Below, piece by piece: positions 35,797-45,091 of a stretch of DNA of 64,000 bases (the stretch's first letter is position 1; each line of letters starts with the position of its first letter). The notes below the pieces were generated by a model, which was not told where the DNA came from, searched no databases, and was given only the letters and a program-made list of their open reading frames with translations. The stretch comes from CAVWCW01 sp963753615 (GTDB lineage: Bacteria; Pseudomonadota; Gammaproteobacteria; Chromatiales; Chromatiaceae). The position numbers were made by a program, and so were the translations under genes. The stretch spans positions 62,001 through 126,000 of the forward strand of contig CAVWCW010000008.1 in the NCBI GenBank assembly GCA_963753615.1, written 5' to 3'.

Positions 35797-36090
35797 TCAG
35801 CTCGACTCTTTCGCGAAGAAGGCAGCCGCCTTTTTTAAGATTTCTCGCTCAAGCTTTAACTGCTTGTTTTCCCGACGTAAACGACGAAGCTCTTCCTGCT
35901 CCGCCGTCAGCTTGCCGTTGCCGGGAAATGCCCCACTCTCGTCATCCTGGAATTCCTTGATCCAGCGACCCAGCATCCCGCGGTCGATGCCCAGATTCCT
36001 GGCCGCCTCCGTGTGCTTGTAGCCCTGCTCGGTGACCAACCTCACCGCGTCCTGCTTGAACTCTCTCGTGTATTGCTTACGTGTCGCCAT
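35797..36090 (-). CDS. IS3-family transposase OrfA (helix-turn-helix)
   Basis: 97-aa DNA-binding protein with an HTH (YTREFKQDAVRLVTEQGYKH, then RNLGIDRGMLGRWIKEF) and a leucine-zipper coiled coil (EELRRLRRENKQLKLEREIL) ending at KKAAAFFAKESS. It binds the terminal repeats and, by frameshifting at the AAAAAAG heptamer near its end, gives the OrfAB transposase. Confidence 0.93.
   Translation of the reverse strand: MATRKQYTREFKQDAVRLVTEQGYKHTEAARNLGIDRGMLGRWIKEFQDDESGAFPGNGKLTAEQEELRRLRRENKQLKLEREILKKAAAFFAKESS
35830..35836 (-). other. Programmed -1 ribosomal frameshift site of the IS3 element
   Basis: The heptamer AAAAAAG (minus strand) lies in the codons for LKKAAAFF of orfA, upstream of where orfB continues in the -1 frame. 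This is the standard signal for producing the OrfAB fusion in IS3 elements. Confidence 0.8.
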
Positions 36091-36370
36091 CTCTCACCTC
36101 AGTTTCGGGTATTGTCCCTTAACTGGGGTGTCCGTTGGTATTAGACCAAGTCACTCGGCGCGTTCTGGCGCTAGCAGCAGGCTCGGGCGATGCCGGGGAC
36201 GGGGCGGCAATGCTGCGCGCGAGCGCGTTGGCTAGGATACAAGAGGCAAGAGAACTCAGGGCAACGCCTTGCTTTGGCGCAAGTTGATAACGATTTGGCG
36301 CTGATCGATTAACCCTCCCGGGCAGCGCGACGTAGACTGGAAGCACGCTTAGGCAAGGGAGACCCACGAG

Positions 36371-36850
36371 ATGAAAGCCCACCCGAGAATCAGGAGTATC
36401 AATACCCCTCACGCCACCGTCGCTATCGACCCCAACTGTTCGAACTTGGAGCGGGTGGCGGTCGACTTCACCGCATCGCTGATGCCCGCCCCAGACCTCG
36501 TCCTGGAGAACTCGGACGTGGATTCCGAGGTTGCCATCAAGCGCATCGTATTCGAACTGGGGCTTAACCCCGAACAGCTGGAGAAGCTGCGCGCGATCAA
36601 GTCGGAACTCGTCTCGATTTGTCGGGAGGACAGGACCGAGCAGAACAAACTCATCTATACTTGGCTCGAAGAGCTCAGCAGGCCCTGCATGGATGAGGCC
36701 AACCTATACGCCCTGATCGATGAGCGGGATCGGTTGGTGGAAAGCTATGCGCCTCGAGTGATGGACAAGGTCACCGACTTCCACGCGTCTCTCAGCGACG
36801 AGCAGCAAGAGAGGCTAGCAAGCCGCACCGAGAAAGTGCGCGATTGGTAA
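36371..36850 (+). CDS. Hypothetical protein with LTXXQ-like helical segment
   Basis: 159 aa without a signal peptide. Helical throughout; the part FELGLNPEQLEKLRAIKSEL and the end SDEQQERLASRTEKVR resemble the paired LTXXQ segments of the Spy/CpxP group, but those are periplasmic chaperones and this protein lacks an export signal. Function unknown. It stands alone between the IS3 element and a RAYT remnant; 36135-36370 has no gene. Confidence 0.55.
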   Translation: MKAHPRIRSINTPHATVAIDPNCSNLERVAVDFTASLMPAPDLVLENSDVDSEVAIKRIVFELGLNPEQLEKLRAIKSELVSICREDRTEQNKLIYTWLEELSRPCMDEANLYALIDERDRLVESYAPRVMDKVTDFHASLSDEQQERLASRTEKVRDW

Positions 36851-36892
36851 CCTAGAAGTAAAACAGACTAGGCCGGTGAGGACGAAAGAATA

Positions 36893-37139
36893 AGGCAGGC
36901 CGCCTACCGGGGCCTGTTCCGAGTCGAATTGGATCAAGAGGCCATCAGTGACATCCGCCTAGCGCTGAACCAGAATCAGCCGCTCGGAGATTTCACGCTT
37001 CTACGCGAAAATCGAGGCCATGACCGATGGGCGGCGGGAGCCGAGACCGCGCGGCAGGCCTAGGAAACGGCGAGACGAACGGACGACGCCGATGCGGAGC
37101 AGGGGGAATTACCGATTTGAGCCTGGGTGTTGGAAGTAA
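36893..37139 (+). pseudogene. RAYT transposase C-terminal remnant
   Basis: Reads QAAYRGLFRVELDQEAISD, then IRLALNQNQPLG and, after a one-base shift (extra T in GAGATTTC), SRFYAKIEAMTDGRREPRPR with a basic GRPRK tail and TAA at 37137. This is the characteristic end of a different RAYT subgroup from the two copies at 22309 and 23999. The catalytic N-terminal half is absent. The 37140-37825 stretch that follows shows no gene. Confidence 0.65.
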
Positions 37140-37825
37140 ATCGACTCCCACTACCCGCTTTACCCAGCATGCCATCGACCGGCGGAAAGAGGGAAGGTGG
37201 ACGCCGCTTGGGCCATCGGACGACCACTTGTGATTGTGCTATCATTTGGCGAATAACGGAAAGGATCAATATCAGGGATGAAGCAATTGCACGCGCCGAA
37301 AGGCTATCAGGAAAACGACCAATTCTCCGGCGGACCCCTCGCGCTCACGCCCTCTTGCCCCCATTTTTTCACCGCCCCGGTCCTAGAAATCGGCTTTGAC
37401 GTCGTTATTCGTCTTTATCGGACCCCTTTATCGCTTTGTCGGTGGTTGTTTTGAGCAAGGTCCGTGCCTCAGCGGAATGGAGCCCCGCGGGAGACCAGGC
37501 ATTAGGCCATCGGGCGTTTCTCGGAAATCACGACAACCTCACGGAACAGCGTATTCGAATGTGTGATACTCGGGTACGGCGGGGATGCGCACAGTTATAT
37601 GGCGCGGTGTGGCGTTCGAAAGATCGGTTGCTGATTCGTTGCGGCGCTGGCTCGGAAAGGGCGCTTTGGTGCCCCCGTACCGAAGTTGGCTTGGCACATC
37701 CGGAATGCCCCAGAAAAGCTTTATCGGCTTGGCCGTGTCTAGTCTCGAACCTCGTGACCGCAATGCCCTAGAATAAGTTTTCCGTTGCCGGAAAAAACCG
37801 TCCAGGATAGATCGGGTATAAGAAA

Positions 37826-38923
37826 ATGGAAAAAGAGAACAAGATTCGCTTCGGCATTTTCCCAAAAGTGCTTTTGACCATGGTCATCGTTGCGATAGCG
37901 CCGTTGGTTACGATTTGGTACGTCAACTATGCGAACACTAACCAACAGATCAACCTGGCGGTGAGCCAGCAGTTCACGGAGGGGCTTGATCATCTCACTC
38001 ATCATGTGGATAGCTGGGTCGACATGAACCGCCGTATGTTGCAAGAAAATTCGAAGCTGCCGGATATTCGGGCGATGGAGGCAACGCGTCAGAATCCGAT
38101 TCTCAAGCTGATTACCGAGGCGTACGACTGGAACTATCTTGCCTTTACGGTGGCTCCGAATGGCGAGAATGTCGGCCGTAGCGACGGCAAGCAAACGAGG
38201 TATTACGGCGATCGCGTTTATGTAAAGCAAGTCCTCGACGGCAAGCCGATGGGGAAGCAGGTTCTGATCGGCAAGACGTCGGGAAAACCAGCATTTGTGC
38301 TGTCAGTCCCGATACCGGACGATAACGGTGAACTCAGCGGTGTACTTGCGATTGCAATGACCATCTCAACGGTTTCCGAACGCATCATTTCCACCCGAAT
38401 CGGTAAAACGGGCTTTGCTTTTCTCGTGGACGAGTCCGGTAAGGTAATCGCACACCCTTCCGACGAGCTAACCAACCAGCGACAGGATCTATCTGCAGAT
38501 CCTGCCGTGGCCGCGGCTCTGACGAACGGCGCCAACAGACTAATCTTTCGCGAAAAATCGGGGAAGAAGATCATTGCTTACATGCAGCGCACGCGAGACG
38601 GCTGGCTGATGGTGATGCAGCAGGATTTCGATGAAGCCTTCCGCGCGGTGGCGGAATCGAATCGCGACGCCATTGTTCTCTTGAGCGTGACATTGGTGCT
38701 AGTGCTTTTGGTCGCAGTCCTGTTCTCCCGCCGCCTGTCTTTACCCATCCTCAAGCTGACCGAAGTGGCGGATGCCCTGAGCCACGGAAAGATGGGTTTC
38801 AAGGTCGAGGGCACGGAGCGGGGAGATGAGATCGGGCTATTGGCGAGAGCGATCGTTCGACTCGGCGCCAGCATTCGGCTGGCAATGGAGCGTCTCCGCC
38901 GCAACGCAAAGAAAACAGCGTAG
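37826..38923 (+). CDS. Membrane sensor with double-Cache and HAMP domains, no output domain
   Basis: 365 aa. A first membrane helix (VLLTMVIVAIAPLVTIWYV, about 14-33), a periplasmic dCache domain (about 35-275, with AFTVAPNGENVGRSDG, YYGDRVYVKQVLDGK and GFAFLVDESGKVIAHPSD), a second helix (LLSVTLVLVLLVAVLF) and a HAMP linker (LPILKLTEVADALSHGKM). It ends right after HAMP, with no kinase, cyclase or methyl-accepting domain. Signal must therefore go to a separate partner. The DUF4388-like gene 76 bp downstream is the obvious candidate. Confidence 0.85.
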   Translation: MEKENKIRFGIFPKVLLTMVIVAIAPLVTIWYVNYANTNQQINLAVSQQFTEGLDHLTHHVDSWVDMNRRMLQENSKLPDIRAMEATRQNPILKLITEAYDWNYLAFTVAPNGENVGRSDGKQTRYYGDRVYVKQVLDGKPMGKQVLIGKTSGKPAFVLSVPIPDDNGELSGVLAIAMTISTVSERIISTRIGKTGFAFLVDESGKVIAHPSDELTNQRQDLSADPAVAAALTNGANRLIFREKSGKKIIAYMQRTRDGWLMVMQQDFDEAFRAVAESNRDAIVLLSVTLVLVLLVAVLFSRRLSLPILKLTEVADALSHGKMGFKVEGTERGDEIGLLARAIVRLGASIRLAMERLRRNAKKTA

Positions 38924-38998
38924 ATCCCGCGGTCATTTGCATGAGTTCTACGTCCTTGACTGCGAGTGCTGGCGATACGCCAGTCTAGAGGTGTAGCG

Positions 38999-39616
38999 AT
39001 GTCTGGCGACAAACCGATGTTGGATTACGGAGCGCTGCTCGTTTATCTGCGCGAGCTGGTAGCATCCCAAAGAACGGGTACGCTCTTCTGGGCGACGAGC
39101 GATAACCATTCCGCGATTTTCGGCTTCGAGAACGGCGAGATCGTTACGATACGTTGCCAACGGTTGAGAGGGATCGACACATTGGATACGTTGTTGTCGA
39201 TCGAGTCCGGTCGGTGCCGATTCATCCCCCACAGTGCCGGCATACACAAGAATACCGACGCGCTGCCACCGACTTCGGAGTTATTGACCATTTTAGAAGC
39301 GAATCAGGATGCCTCTATTCCCGCCGAACCTCGACTCGCCTGGCAGTCAGCACCAGCACCTCGCCCGGAGGATACATTAGGGCTGTCGGTTAGGAACATT
39401 CAAAAAATCGTCGAAAAAGAAGCCGTGGAGTACCTGGGGCCGATGGCAGGTGTCGTGTGCGAAGAGCATTTCGAGGAAATCGCCCCGACCGATAAGGCGA
39501 CCCTGTTGCGGCTTCTGGATCGAATCGCTGCCGAGATCCAAGACAAGGAGCAGGAGAAAGAATTCAAGATCCGAACCTTGTCGCGCTTGGACATCGAGCC
39601 TGTAGGAAAAGACTAG
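38999..39616 (+). CDS. DUF4388-like cytoplasmic protein, probable partner of the Cache-HAMP sensor
   Basis: 205 aa from ATG 38999, preceded by GAGGTG. The N-terminal 80 residues (SQRTGTLFWATSDNHSAIF and FENGEIVTIRCQRLRGIDTL) resemble DUF4388-type domains. The C-terminal part (VEKEAVEYLGPMAGVVCEEH, then LLRLLDRIAAEIQDKEQEKEF) is helical and resembles the helix bundle that follows DUF4388 in predicted chemosensory proteins. It has the same orientation as the upstream sensor and probably the same transcript. Family placement is by pattern only. Confidence 0.6.
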   Translation: MSGDKPMLDYGALLVYLRELVASQRTGTLFWATSDNHSAIFGFENGEIVTIRCQRLRGIDTLDTLLSIESGRCRFIPHSAGIHKNTDALPPTSELLTILEANQDASIPAEPRLAWQSAPAPRPEDTLGLSVRNIQKIVEKEAVEYLGPMAGVVCEEHFEEIAPTDKATLLRLLDRIAAEIQDKEQEKEFKIRTLSRLDIEPVGKD

Positions 39617-39857
39617 AGCCGGATTGGTCAACTCCCGTTGACGGGAGCCGGGTTCGAGCTGTTCCTAAATTAAAGGGTCCACCCATTGGCTCTTCATTCG
39701 CCCATGCAGGGTCCTGCGCCTAGATTAATCCTACTTGGCAGTGCCGTTCGAATCGATCATTCGAAGCGAAATTCCGGCCGACCGATGCTCGGCGCTGCTC
39801 GAACGGGCGCAACAGGTCAGCCAGTTGGCGGAGCCCAAGCAGCGTGTTCTTGCTCAC

Positions 39858-41091
39858 CTAGAACTGCCATACCAGTCCAAGGCTGACCAAGGTCTTGTAG
39901 ATAAAGCGCTGGCTGCGGGTCGTGAACCCCTTGAAACTGCCGGCTTCGGTCACGCCTTGGCGCAATCGGAGCCAGTCTTGCGAGCCCCAGAGCAGGGCTT
40001 GCCGCTTGAGGTCGTCCGCATCGTCGAGCAAGTCTCGAATCAATTGGTCGTTATCGAAGAAGAACCCCATCTCGTTGTTCAGCAGGCGCGATCGGTAATC
40101 GAAATTCGAGGTCCCAACCCAGCCAATGCCCTTGGTTACGATGAACTTGGCGTGCATTTTCCCGTAGTGAGTTCCACCGCCGAGTGCTACGGCATCGCTG
40201 CGGCCGGTTTCGTAGATACGAATCTGCGGATTCGCGACCAAGCGGCGCCATTCAGCGCTGTCGACCAGTTCCGGGTTCCGGTCGCCGCTGGACCAGCCCG
40301 ACAGCCATGTCTGTTGCAACTCCGGGGTCAACAGCAACCCTGGTGCGGTGTCCATGTCGATCACAGCTTGGGTGAAGAAGTTGTCACTTGTCAGCACCGA
40401 ATTCGTGACGATCACGAGCTGGCTGCCACCGTGACGGTCGAGCCACTCCAGTGGTTCTTTGACCTCCTTCGTCGGTCAGGCGGCGCAGCGGCGAGTTCGG
40501 CTCTTCCCATGCTGCGTTGAAGTCGCCCGCCAGGATGACGGGATGATCACGGGCCGACAACACCCGCATCAGCTCGTCGACCTGGGCTTTGCGTACAGAG
40601 GCGCGAGAAAAATCGAGGTGTACGGATACGATGTCGCCGCCCGGCCAGCGCAGCTCCGCGAGGACGAAGCCCTTGCCGGCGGTGGGCGGCGACGGCGCGA
40701 ACCGAAAGGATAGCGGATCTTCGAGCGGTCGCTTGGACAATAGCGCCGTGCCGTAATCGAACAGCCAGGACTCGGCATGGCTACCGCGAAAGGCGACCGG
40801 GTAGCCGGCCAGCTCGGCCAAGTGGGCGACATGGTCGAAGCCGCCGCTCCAGCGCGATGGACCGTCCGCCTCCTGCAGCGCAGCGATATCGGCACCCGCT
40901 CGTATCAGCGTTTCGGCAATTCGGGCGAGATTGGCGCGGATGGCCGCATCCCCAACCAGTAATTGGTTCAAGCTGTTGCCTCGCCCATGGGCCAGGTTCA
41001 GCGACAATACCTTCAATGTATCTCCGAACCCAGGCGAGATGCCCGCACAGACGAGCACCAGGGGACAGGCGAGGCGACTCAGAGGGTTCAC
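39858..41091 (-). pseudogene. Deletion fusion of an endonuclease/exonuclease/phosphatase gene with a phospholipase D gene
   Basis: From GTG 41091 a signal-peptide protein of the EEP family reads VLSLNLAHGRGNSLN, AGADIAALQEAD, VSVHLDFSRASVRKAQVDEL and ILAGDFNAAWEEPNSPLRR, then stops matching near 40470. In the adjacent frame EVKEPLEWLDRHGGSQLVIV and TNSVLTSDNFF begin the C-terminal half of a phospholipase D/cardiolipin-synthase-like protein. It has one HKD motif (HAKFIVTKGIGWVGTSNFDYR) and ends LVSLGLVWQF at 39858. The EEP end and the PLD first half are missing, so one deletion probably joined two neighbouring genes. The PLD part alone (39858-40415) could still be open. Confidence 0.65.
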
Positions 41092-41334
41092 CCGCAAACC
41101 TTCGACCGCAGTCGAAGGGGATGCGGAAAGCGAGTCGCTGCTGCGGTCCTGTTCATGGCTTGTTGGTCTTAGACTGAGTTTCGCCGAGCTGTGGACCGAA
41201 GGTGTCTTTCGCACCGGGTAAGCCCTGGTGGTAATCTCCGGGCGTCGAGCGTCGGGGGACGCCAACGTTGATGCGGAAGCGGCATCCGCCCTTGGGTCTC
41301 GGTCCGGCATCGCCGAGGCCCGTTGATGGAGAAG

Positions 41335-41877
41335 CTACCTCAGCGTGTTCTTGATGAATCGCTTGGCCCGTTTCTCCATCTCGGCTTTGTCAACTTGCCT
41401 GCACTCCGGCATCGAGAAGGTGTCCTCGGGGATCACGGAAGACGGGAGCGTTTCCAGATCCACCGCCTCCATAACCTCGGTCTTGACCGAAACCTTCCCC
41501 GCCTGGAGATCGGTGAGCCGCACGACGTTCCTGTGCTTGAGAACGGCGCCGGTGACCTCGGCGATCCAGGTCACCGACATTGCATCCGCGTAGGCGAACC
41601 CGGTCCGCGCCATCCCCTCCGGCCAGCGGCGCTCCAGGGCCGGCATTTCCAGTTGCGACGTCATCCAAACGTCGTCTGTCTGCTCCACGGCGTACTCGAC
41701 CTTCAAGATCAGCACGCGCCCCTGGCGCCGTCCAGCGTGACCCGCTCGACCAAGCGCTTCGTTGTCACCCGGTCGCCTTCTCGCTGGATATCGGTGACGC
41801 TGGTATAGCGCAGGGCCGCGCCCGCGGGCATTACCAGGAATAGGCAAAGCAATGGTCCGACGCGCGCACCTTTGCTT
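41335..41877 (-). CDS. Hypothetical exported protein, frame-shifted
   Basis: The N-terminal part, read in one frame, is a signal peptide followed by GAALRYTSVTDIQREGDRVT. After an indel near 41720 it continues as LILKVEYAVEQTDDVWMTSQ and MARTGFAYADAMSVTWIAEV, ending KRAKRFIKNTLR. The whole is about 180 aa and resembles periplasmic proteins of unknown function. The start is unclear (no ATG in the signal-peptide frame). It lies between the EEP/PLD remnant and an orphan 492-aa protein gene. Confidence 0.45.
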   Translation of the reverse strand, partial: KQRCARRTIALPIPGNARGRGPALYQRHRYPARRRPGDNEALGRAGHAGRRQGRVLILKVEYAVEQTDDVWMTSQLEMPALERRWPEGMARTGFAYADAMSVTWIAEVTGAVLKHRNVVRLTDLQAGKVSVKTEVMEAVDLETLPSSVIPEDTFSMPECRQVDKAEMEKRAKRFIKNTLR

Positions 41878-41944
41878 ATAGTAATCAGGCGCGCATTTGC
41901 GCTGAATAAGATCTCGACCTCGGCCTCTGCGCGTCCTGAAGGGC

Positions 41945-43423
41945 TCAGATGCCCCAGCCCTCACGTTCGCTGAAGTTTTCCAGGAAGGTCAAAGGGATAG
42001 CCAGTTCGATATTGTTGACATCCTCTTTGCTGTTTCCGAACAGCTTGCGGTAGAAAGCCTTTGACGAGTTTTTGGGGCTTTGGCAATACCATTGGTAGTT
42101 GTAGGTCACGGCCCGGTGGCATTCCTGACGGCCAATGATGATGGCTTTGCCGGGATAGCTGCCACAATCCTTGGTGCTGGCCTTTAGATTCAGGCGCCGG
42201 TTTTTCCAGTCAAATCCCCGGCTGACCGGTTTGTCGTGCTTGACCGAGATCTGCAGAACGCACCACAGGTATTTGTCGTCGTTCGATACCCTGGTTTCGG
42301 TTCTGTGCTTGAGTTCTACCAGGCAGCGCATCGCCTCATATTGAAAGGCATAGCGGTGGCCGTCCCGGATCGGCTGGGAATTCACGGGCCAGACCAGTTC
42401 GTCCCCAAGAATGAGCTGTCCGAACTTGTCGAGGTTGCCCCAATCGGTCAGAAGCCCGCCGTGGCAGGTCTCGACGACTTGGATGGAAGTTTCAAAGGCC
42501 TGAACGACCTTCTTGCGCATCTCCCGGATCGCCGAGGTCAGCGCACCGGATCCGCCCCCCATCGCGGCTTTGGTGGCATCCCAGGAGATTTTTAGGATCA
42601 GGGTGATCAATGGCCCGACCTCCGGGATACTGCCGATGAGCCGGAGTGCGAGGTCCATCGCCAATTGCATCTCGAACGAGACGGATTTGGCCGTATTCTT
42701 GATGAGCCCGAAGTCGGTATTGGTGCGTTCGACGAAATCGAGGTCGAAAAAGACCAGATCGCGGTAGCTGTTGCGCAGGTGCCCCCCGTCGCCGAACCAG
42801 TCGGCGGCATAGCCATAGAACCGGATCTCCCGCCTGAGGTGCTCCAAGACCTCGGACCAGACGGAATCGGGAATGCGCGGTCGTTTGGGTTTCTTGACCT
42901 TGGCAAAATCGGCAAGGTGGATGGTCCGTCCCTTGTCCTCGATTGGCTTGGCCCCGAGTTGCTCGCAAATGCTTGCGTAGGCCTCCCGGTGATCGCCGGT
43001 GTAGCTGAACTCCGGAAAGTCGATCCCGCTGGGCTTCGCCTTCAGGATATCGTCAAGGATCTCGCCGACCGCTGCCTGCCGGGCCGTCAGCTGGGGCAGT
43101 GGAGCAATCCAGCGCGCCAGGGTGGCCGGGGCGCTTGGCGCTTCGTCGGCCGTTGGCGGGGCCGACATCACGAGTTCAGGCCCGGTGGTCCGCAGTTCGA
43201 ACGCAGGGTTGGGCACGGCGGCGAGCGCTTCGGTCACGGCCGCCTCGTCTTCTTCAGTCGCCTCGGTCAGGTGGACGACGAAGCGCGGCAGGTCGTCTGC
43301 TTCGGCTGGCAGGGAGTGGAGTACCCGGGCGCGCGCATAGACCCGCTTTGGAAGATGGCCGCGCAGGAGCTCAAGAAAGGCCCGAGGATCGGCCGGAGCC
43401 GTCTGAAGGAGGGAAAGTTCCAT
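41945..43423 (-). CDS. Orphan 492-aa hypothetical protein
   Basis: Not recognised. The intact frame starts at ATG 43423 (MELSLLQTAPADPRAFLELL). The N-terminal 90 residues are acidic and Ala/Glu-rich. Around 130-200 lies a mixed region with two basic KKPKRPRIP stretches. Residues about 235-310 contain a hydrophobic stretch (LALRLIGSIPEVGPLITLIL) followed by a glycine-rich loop GGGSGAL, the type of segment seen in pore-forming or effector proteins. The C-terminal 180 residues are beta-like with several Cys and Trp. No signal peptide, immunity gene or secretion-system neighbour is visible, so a toxin role is only a guess. Confidence 0.6.
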   Translation of the reverse strand: MELSLLQTAPADPRAFLELLRGHLPKRVYARARVLHSLPAEADDLPRFVVHLTEATEEDEAAVTEALAAVPNPAFELRTTGPELVMSAPPTADEAPSAPATLARWIAPLPQLTARQAAVGEILDDILKAKPSGIDFPEFSYTGDHREAYASICEQLGAKPIEDKGRTIHLADFAKVKKPKRPRIPDSVWSEVLEHLRREIRFYGYAADWFGDGGHLRNSYRDLVFFDLDFVERTNTDFGLIKNTAKSVSFEMQLAMDLALRLIGSIPEVGPLITLILKISWDATKAAMGGGSGALTSAIREMRKKVVQAFETSIQVVETCHGGLLTDWGNLDKFGQLILGDELVWPVNSQPIRDGHRYAFQYEAMRCLVELKHRTETRVSNDDKYLWCVLQISVKHDKPVSRGFDWKNRRLNLKASTKDCGSYPGKAIIIGRQECHRAVTYNYQWYCQSPKNSSKAFYRKLFGNSKEDVNNIELAIPLTFLENFSEREGWGI

Positions 43424-43490
43424 ATAGAATGCCCTTATACGCGCAAAAATTATGAAGTCAGCGTAGGCGCGATCTGGCTGGCTGTAAACC

Positions 43491-43845
43491 TTATGGGAAA
43501 TGGTGAAATGGGGTCGGATTCGAATAGGTTTCTCTCCGGGTAAACGGGAGGGACCCGGACGTCAACCAGCATCGGGTTGCTGCATGCCCGGCGCCAGAAA
43601 CCAGGCATAGGCCTGGGTCAGCCCACGCTTGCTCAGTGCCCACCCGGCGCACCCGCCGACAGACAAAGGACTTGAACTTCTGCACCCGATTCAGGATAGT
43701 CTGGCCCAGAATCCGGGCCAGCTTCGTCCGAGTGATATAGGCTTTGCGACTACATCCTCTCAGACTTGCGATCGGGGTGCGCCCGCGCTTCCTAAACCCC
43801 TCTTTTTCGGGGCAAACCGCCCACAAATTCTTCTGAATATCGCTT
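43491..43845 (-). other. Unassigned stretch, possible mobile-element remnant
   Basis: No gene can be assigned in 43424-43845. On the minus strand an open frame reads YITRTKLARILGQTILNRVQ and KFKSFVCRRVRR without start or known domain. A GGGGTCGGATTCGAATAGG motif near 43510 resembles sequences at the edges of RAYT-type insertions. Confidence 0.3.
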
Positions 43846-44224
43846 ATGAAAGATCTTATGGCCGTGTTGCTGAACGGCATAGCCCAGCTGGAATACAACC
43901 GCAACAAGCCCCTGCCGGACCATCAGGGCGCCTACCTGGACAAGATGGACGAGAAGATGGCCGCCGGCATCGAAGTCGACGGCCGGGTGCTCGCCGACCC
44001 GGATCTGGGCCAGCGCGCCCAGTTCGTCGCCGCCAACCTGGTGCATGCGATCAAGAGCGACGACGAGGCCAACGCGGCGGCCATGTGCACTTATCTGGCG
44101 GTGCGCCTGCCCGACCTGACGCCAGGTCAAGATCGACGATAGGGAGGGCGAGGTCTCGATCGAGCTGGTGTTCGACGAGGACTACGTCAAACAGTTTCCG
44201 GTGCAGTTTAACCGGCCGCACTAG
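43846..44224 (+). CDS. Conserved hypothetical protein, one frameshift
   Basis: About 125 aa. ATG 43846 begins MKDLMAVLLNGIAQLEYNR. The middle has HQGAYLDKMDEKMAAGIEVD and AQFVAANLVHAIKSDDEANA, then, after removing an extra C near 44122, TQVKIDDREGEVSIELVFDE and a C-terminus QFPVQFNRPH. Small, soluble and acidic; function unknown. I recall no named domain but the composition is that of a genuine protein. Neighbours give no clue. Confidence 0.55.
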
Positions 44225-44259
44225 CAAACGCCCTGCGCGGGCACCGGCTTCCCGGCCGG

Positions 44260-44904
44260 CTACACTTGGCTCGGCGTGCCCCCCAGGACGATATCGAGGC
44301 TGGCACTGAAGGCCGCCTCGGCATTTCCTTTCGCGGCCAGAAACTCGGCTTGCACCAACCGCCGCTGCTCGGCCGGGATGCCGAGAAACAGGAAATCCTC
44401 CTGGTTGCGGGGTTCGCCGGCGATATAGATCTGGGTGACGAAGGGGCGCTCGCCGGGCAGGAAGACGGCGGTATGGATGTGGGGCGTGCGGCCGGGGTAG
44501 GGCACCGGACGAATGGTACGGAAGCGGTAGCCGCCGTCGGCTTGGGTGAGGTAGTGGCCGTGACCCTGGAAGTTGGGGTCCAATTCGCTTCGGTTCGGGT
44601 CCCGGGGGTGGCGGTAGCGGCCGTTGGCGTCGCACTGCCAGATCTCGACCCGGGCCCCGGCAATGGGTTGGCCGTTGGTGTCTAACACGCGCCCGCTGAG
44701 GTCGGTGATCTCGCCCGCGGCCTGTTGCTGGCGGTCGTCGAGCCAGGTCAGGTCGTTGTCGTCGTCCAAGGGCAGTTCGGTGGGGTAGAAGGGGCCGGCG
44801 CTCTGGCGCGGAGTGAGCGGCAGCAGGCCGGCCGCGGCGGGCAGGCTGAGCAGGCCCAGGGCGGCTACCAGGCGGCGGCGTTTGTGGTCGGGTCGGTTTG
44901 GCAT
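44260..44904 (-). CDS. Intradiol ring-cleavage dioxygenase-like protein, exported
   Basis: 214 aa from ATG 44904. A KRRRLVAALGLLSLPAAAG leader suggests twin-arginine or Sec export. The body is the intradiol dioxygenase fold (SGRVLDTNGQPIAGARVEIW, YRFRTIRPVPYPG). The non-haem iron ligands of catechol/protocatechuate 3,4-dioxygenases can be placed at Y97, Y136, H142 (TPHIH) and H144. Exported single-subunit members of this family are of uncertain substrate. No other aromatic-degradation gene is nearby, so the function stays open. Confidence 0.82.
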   Translation of the reverse strand: MPNRPDHKRRRLVAALGLLSLPAAAGLLPLTPRQSAGPFYPTELPLDDDNDLTWLDDRQQQAAGEITDLSGRVLDTNGQPIAGARVEIWQCDANGRYRHPRDPNRSELDPNFQGHGHYLTQADGGYRFRTIRPVPYPGRTPHIHTAVFLPGERPFVTQIYIAGEPRNQEDFLFLGIPAEQRRLVQAEFLAAKGNAEAAFSASLDIVLGGTPSQV

Positions 44905-45091
44905 CGGGTGTCTCCCGTTAGTTTTAGGAATCAAACCATTCCGTAGGAGCGCCGCCCCCGGCGCGATGCGGCGCCTGGGTACCACCGGAACTGGAAATGT
45001 GCGTCCAAGTTCTGGTGGCACAGGCCTAAGCCTGATCGGCGCGGGGGCGCGCCTCCTGCCGGATAGGGTTCTCTCTATTCTAGCTGCCGGA

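Larger units (their letters stand above)
34913..36134 (-). mobile_element. IS3-family insertion sequence, complete
   Basis: 1222-bp element bounded by perfect 17-bp terminal inverted repeats, CGGACACCCCAGTTAAG at 34913-34929 and its complement at 36118-36134. It contains the overlapping orfA and orfB with a frameshift heptamer. No convincing target duplication is visible at the ends, so the flanks may have rearranged after insertion. Confidence 0.93.

Noticed and set aside
37140..37825. Short open frames between the RAYT remnant and the sensor gene
   Set aside because: None has a ribosome site, codon bias or recognisable domain.
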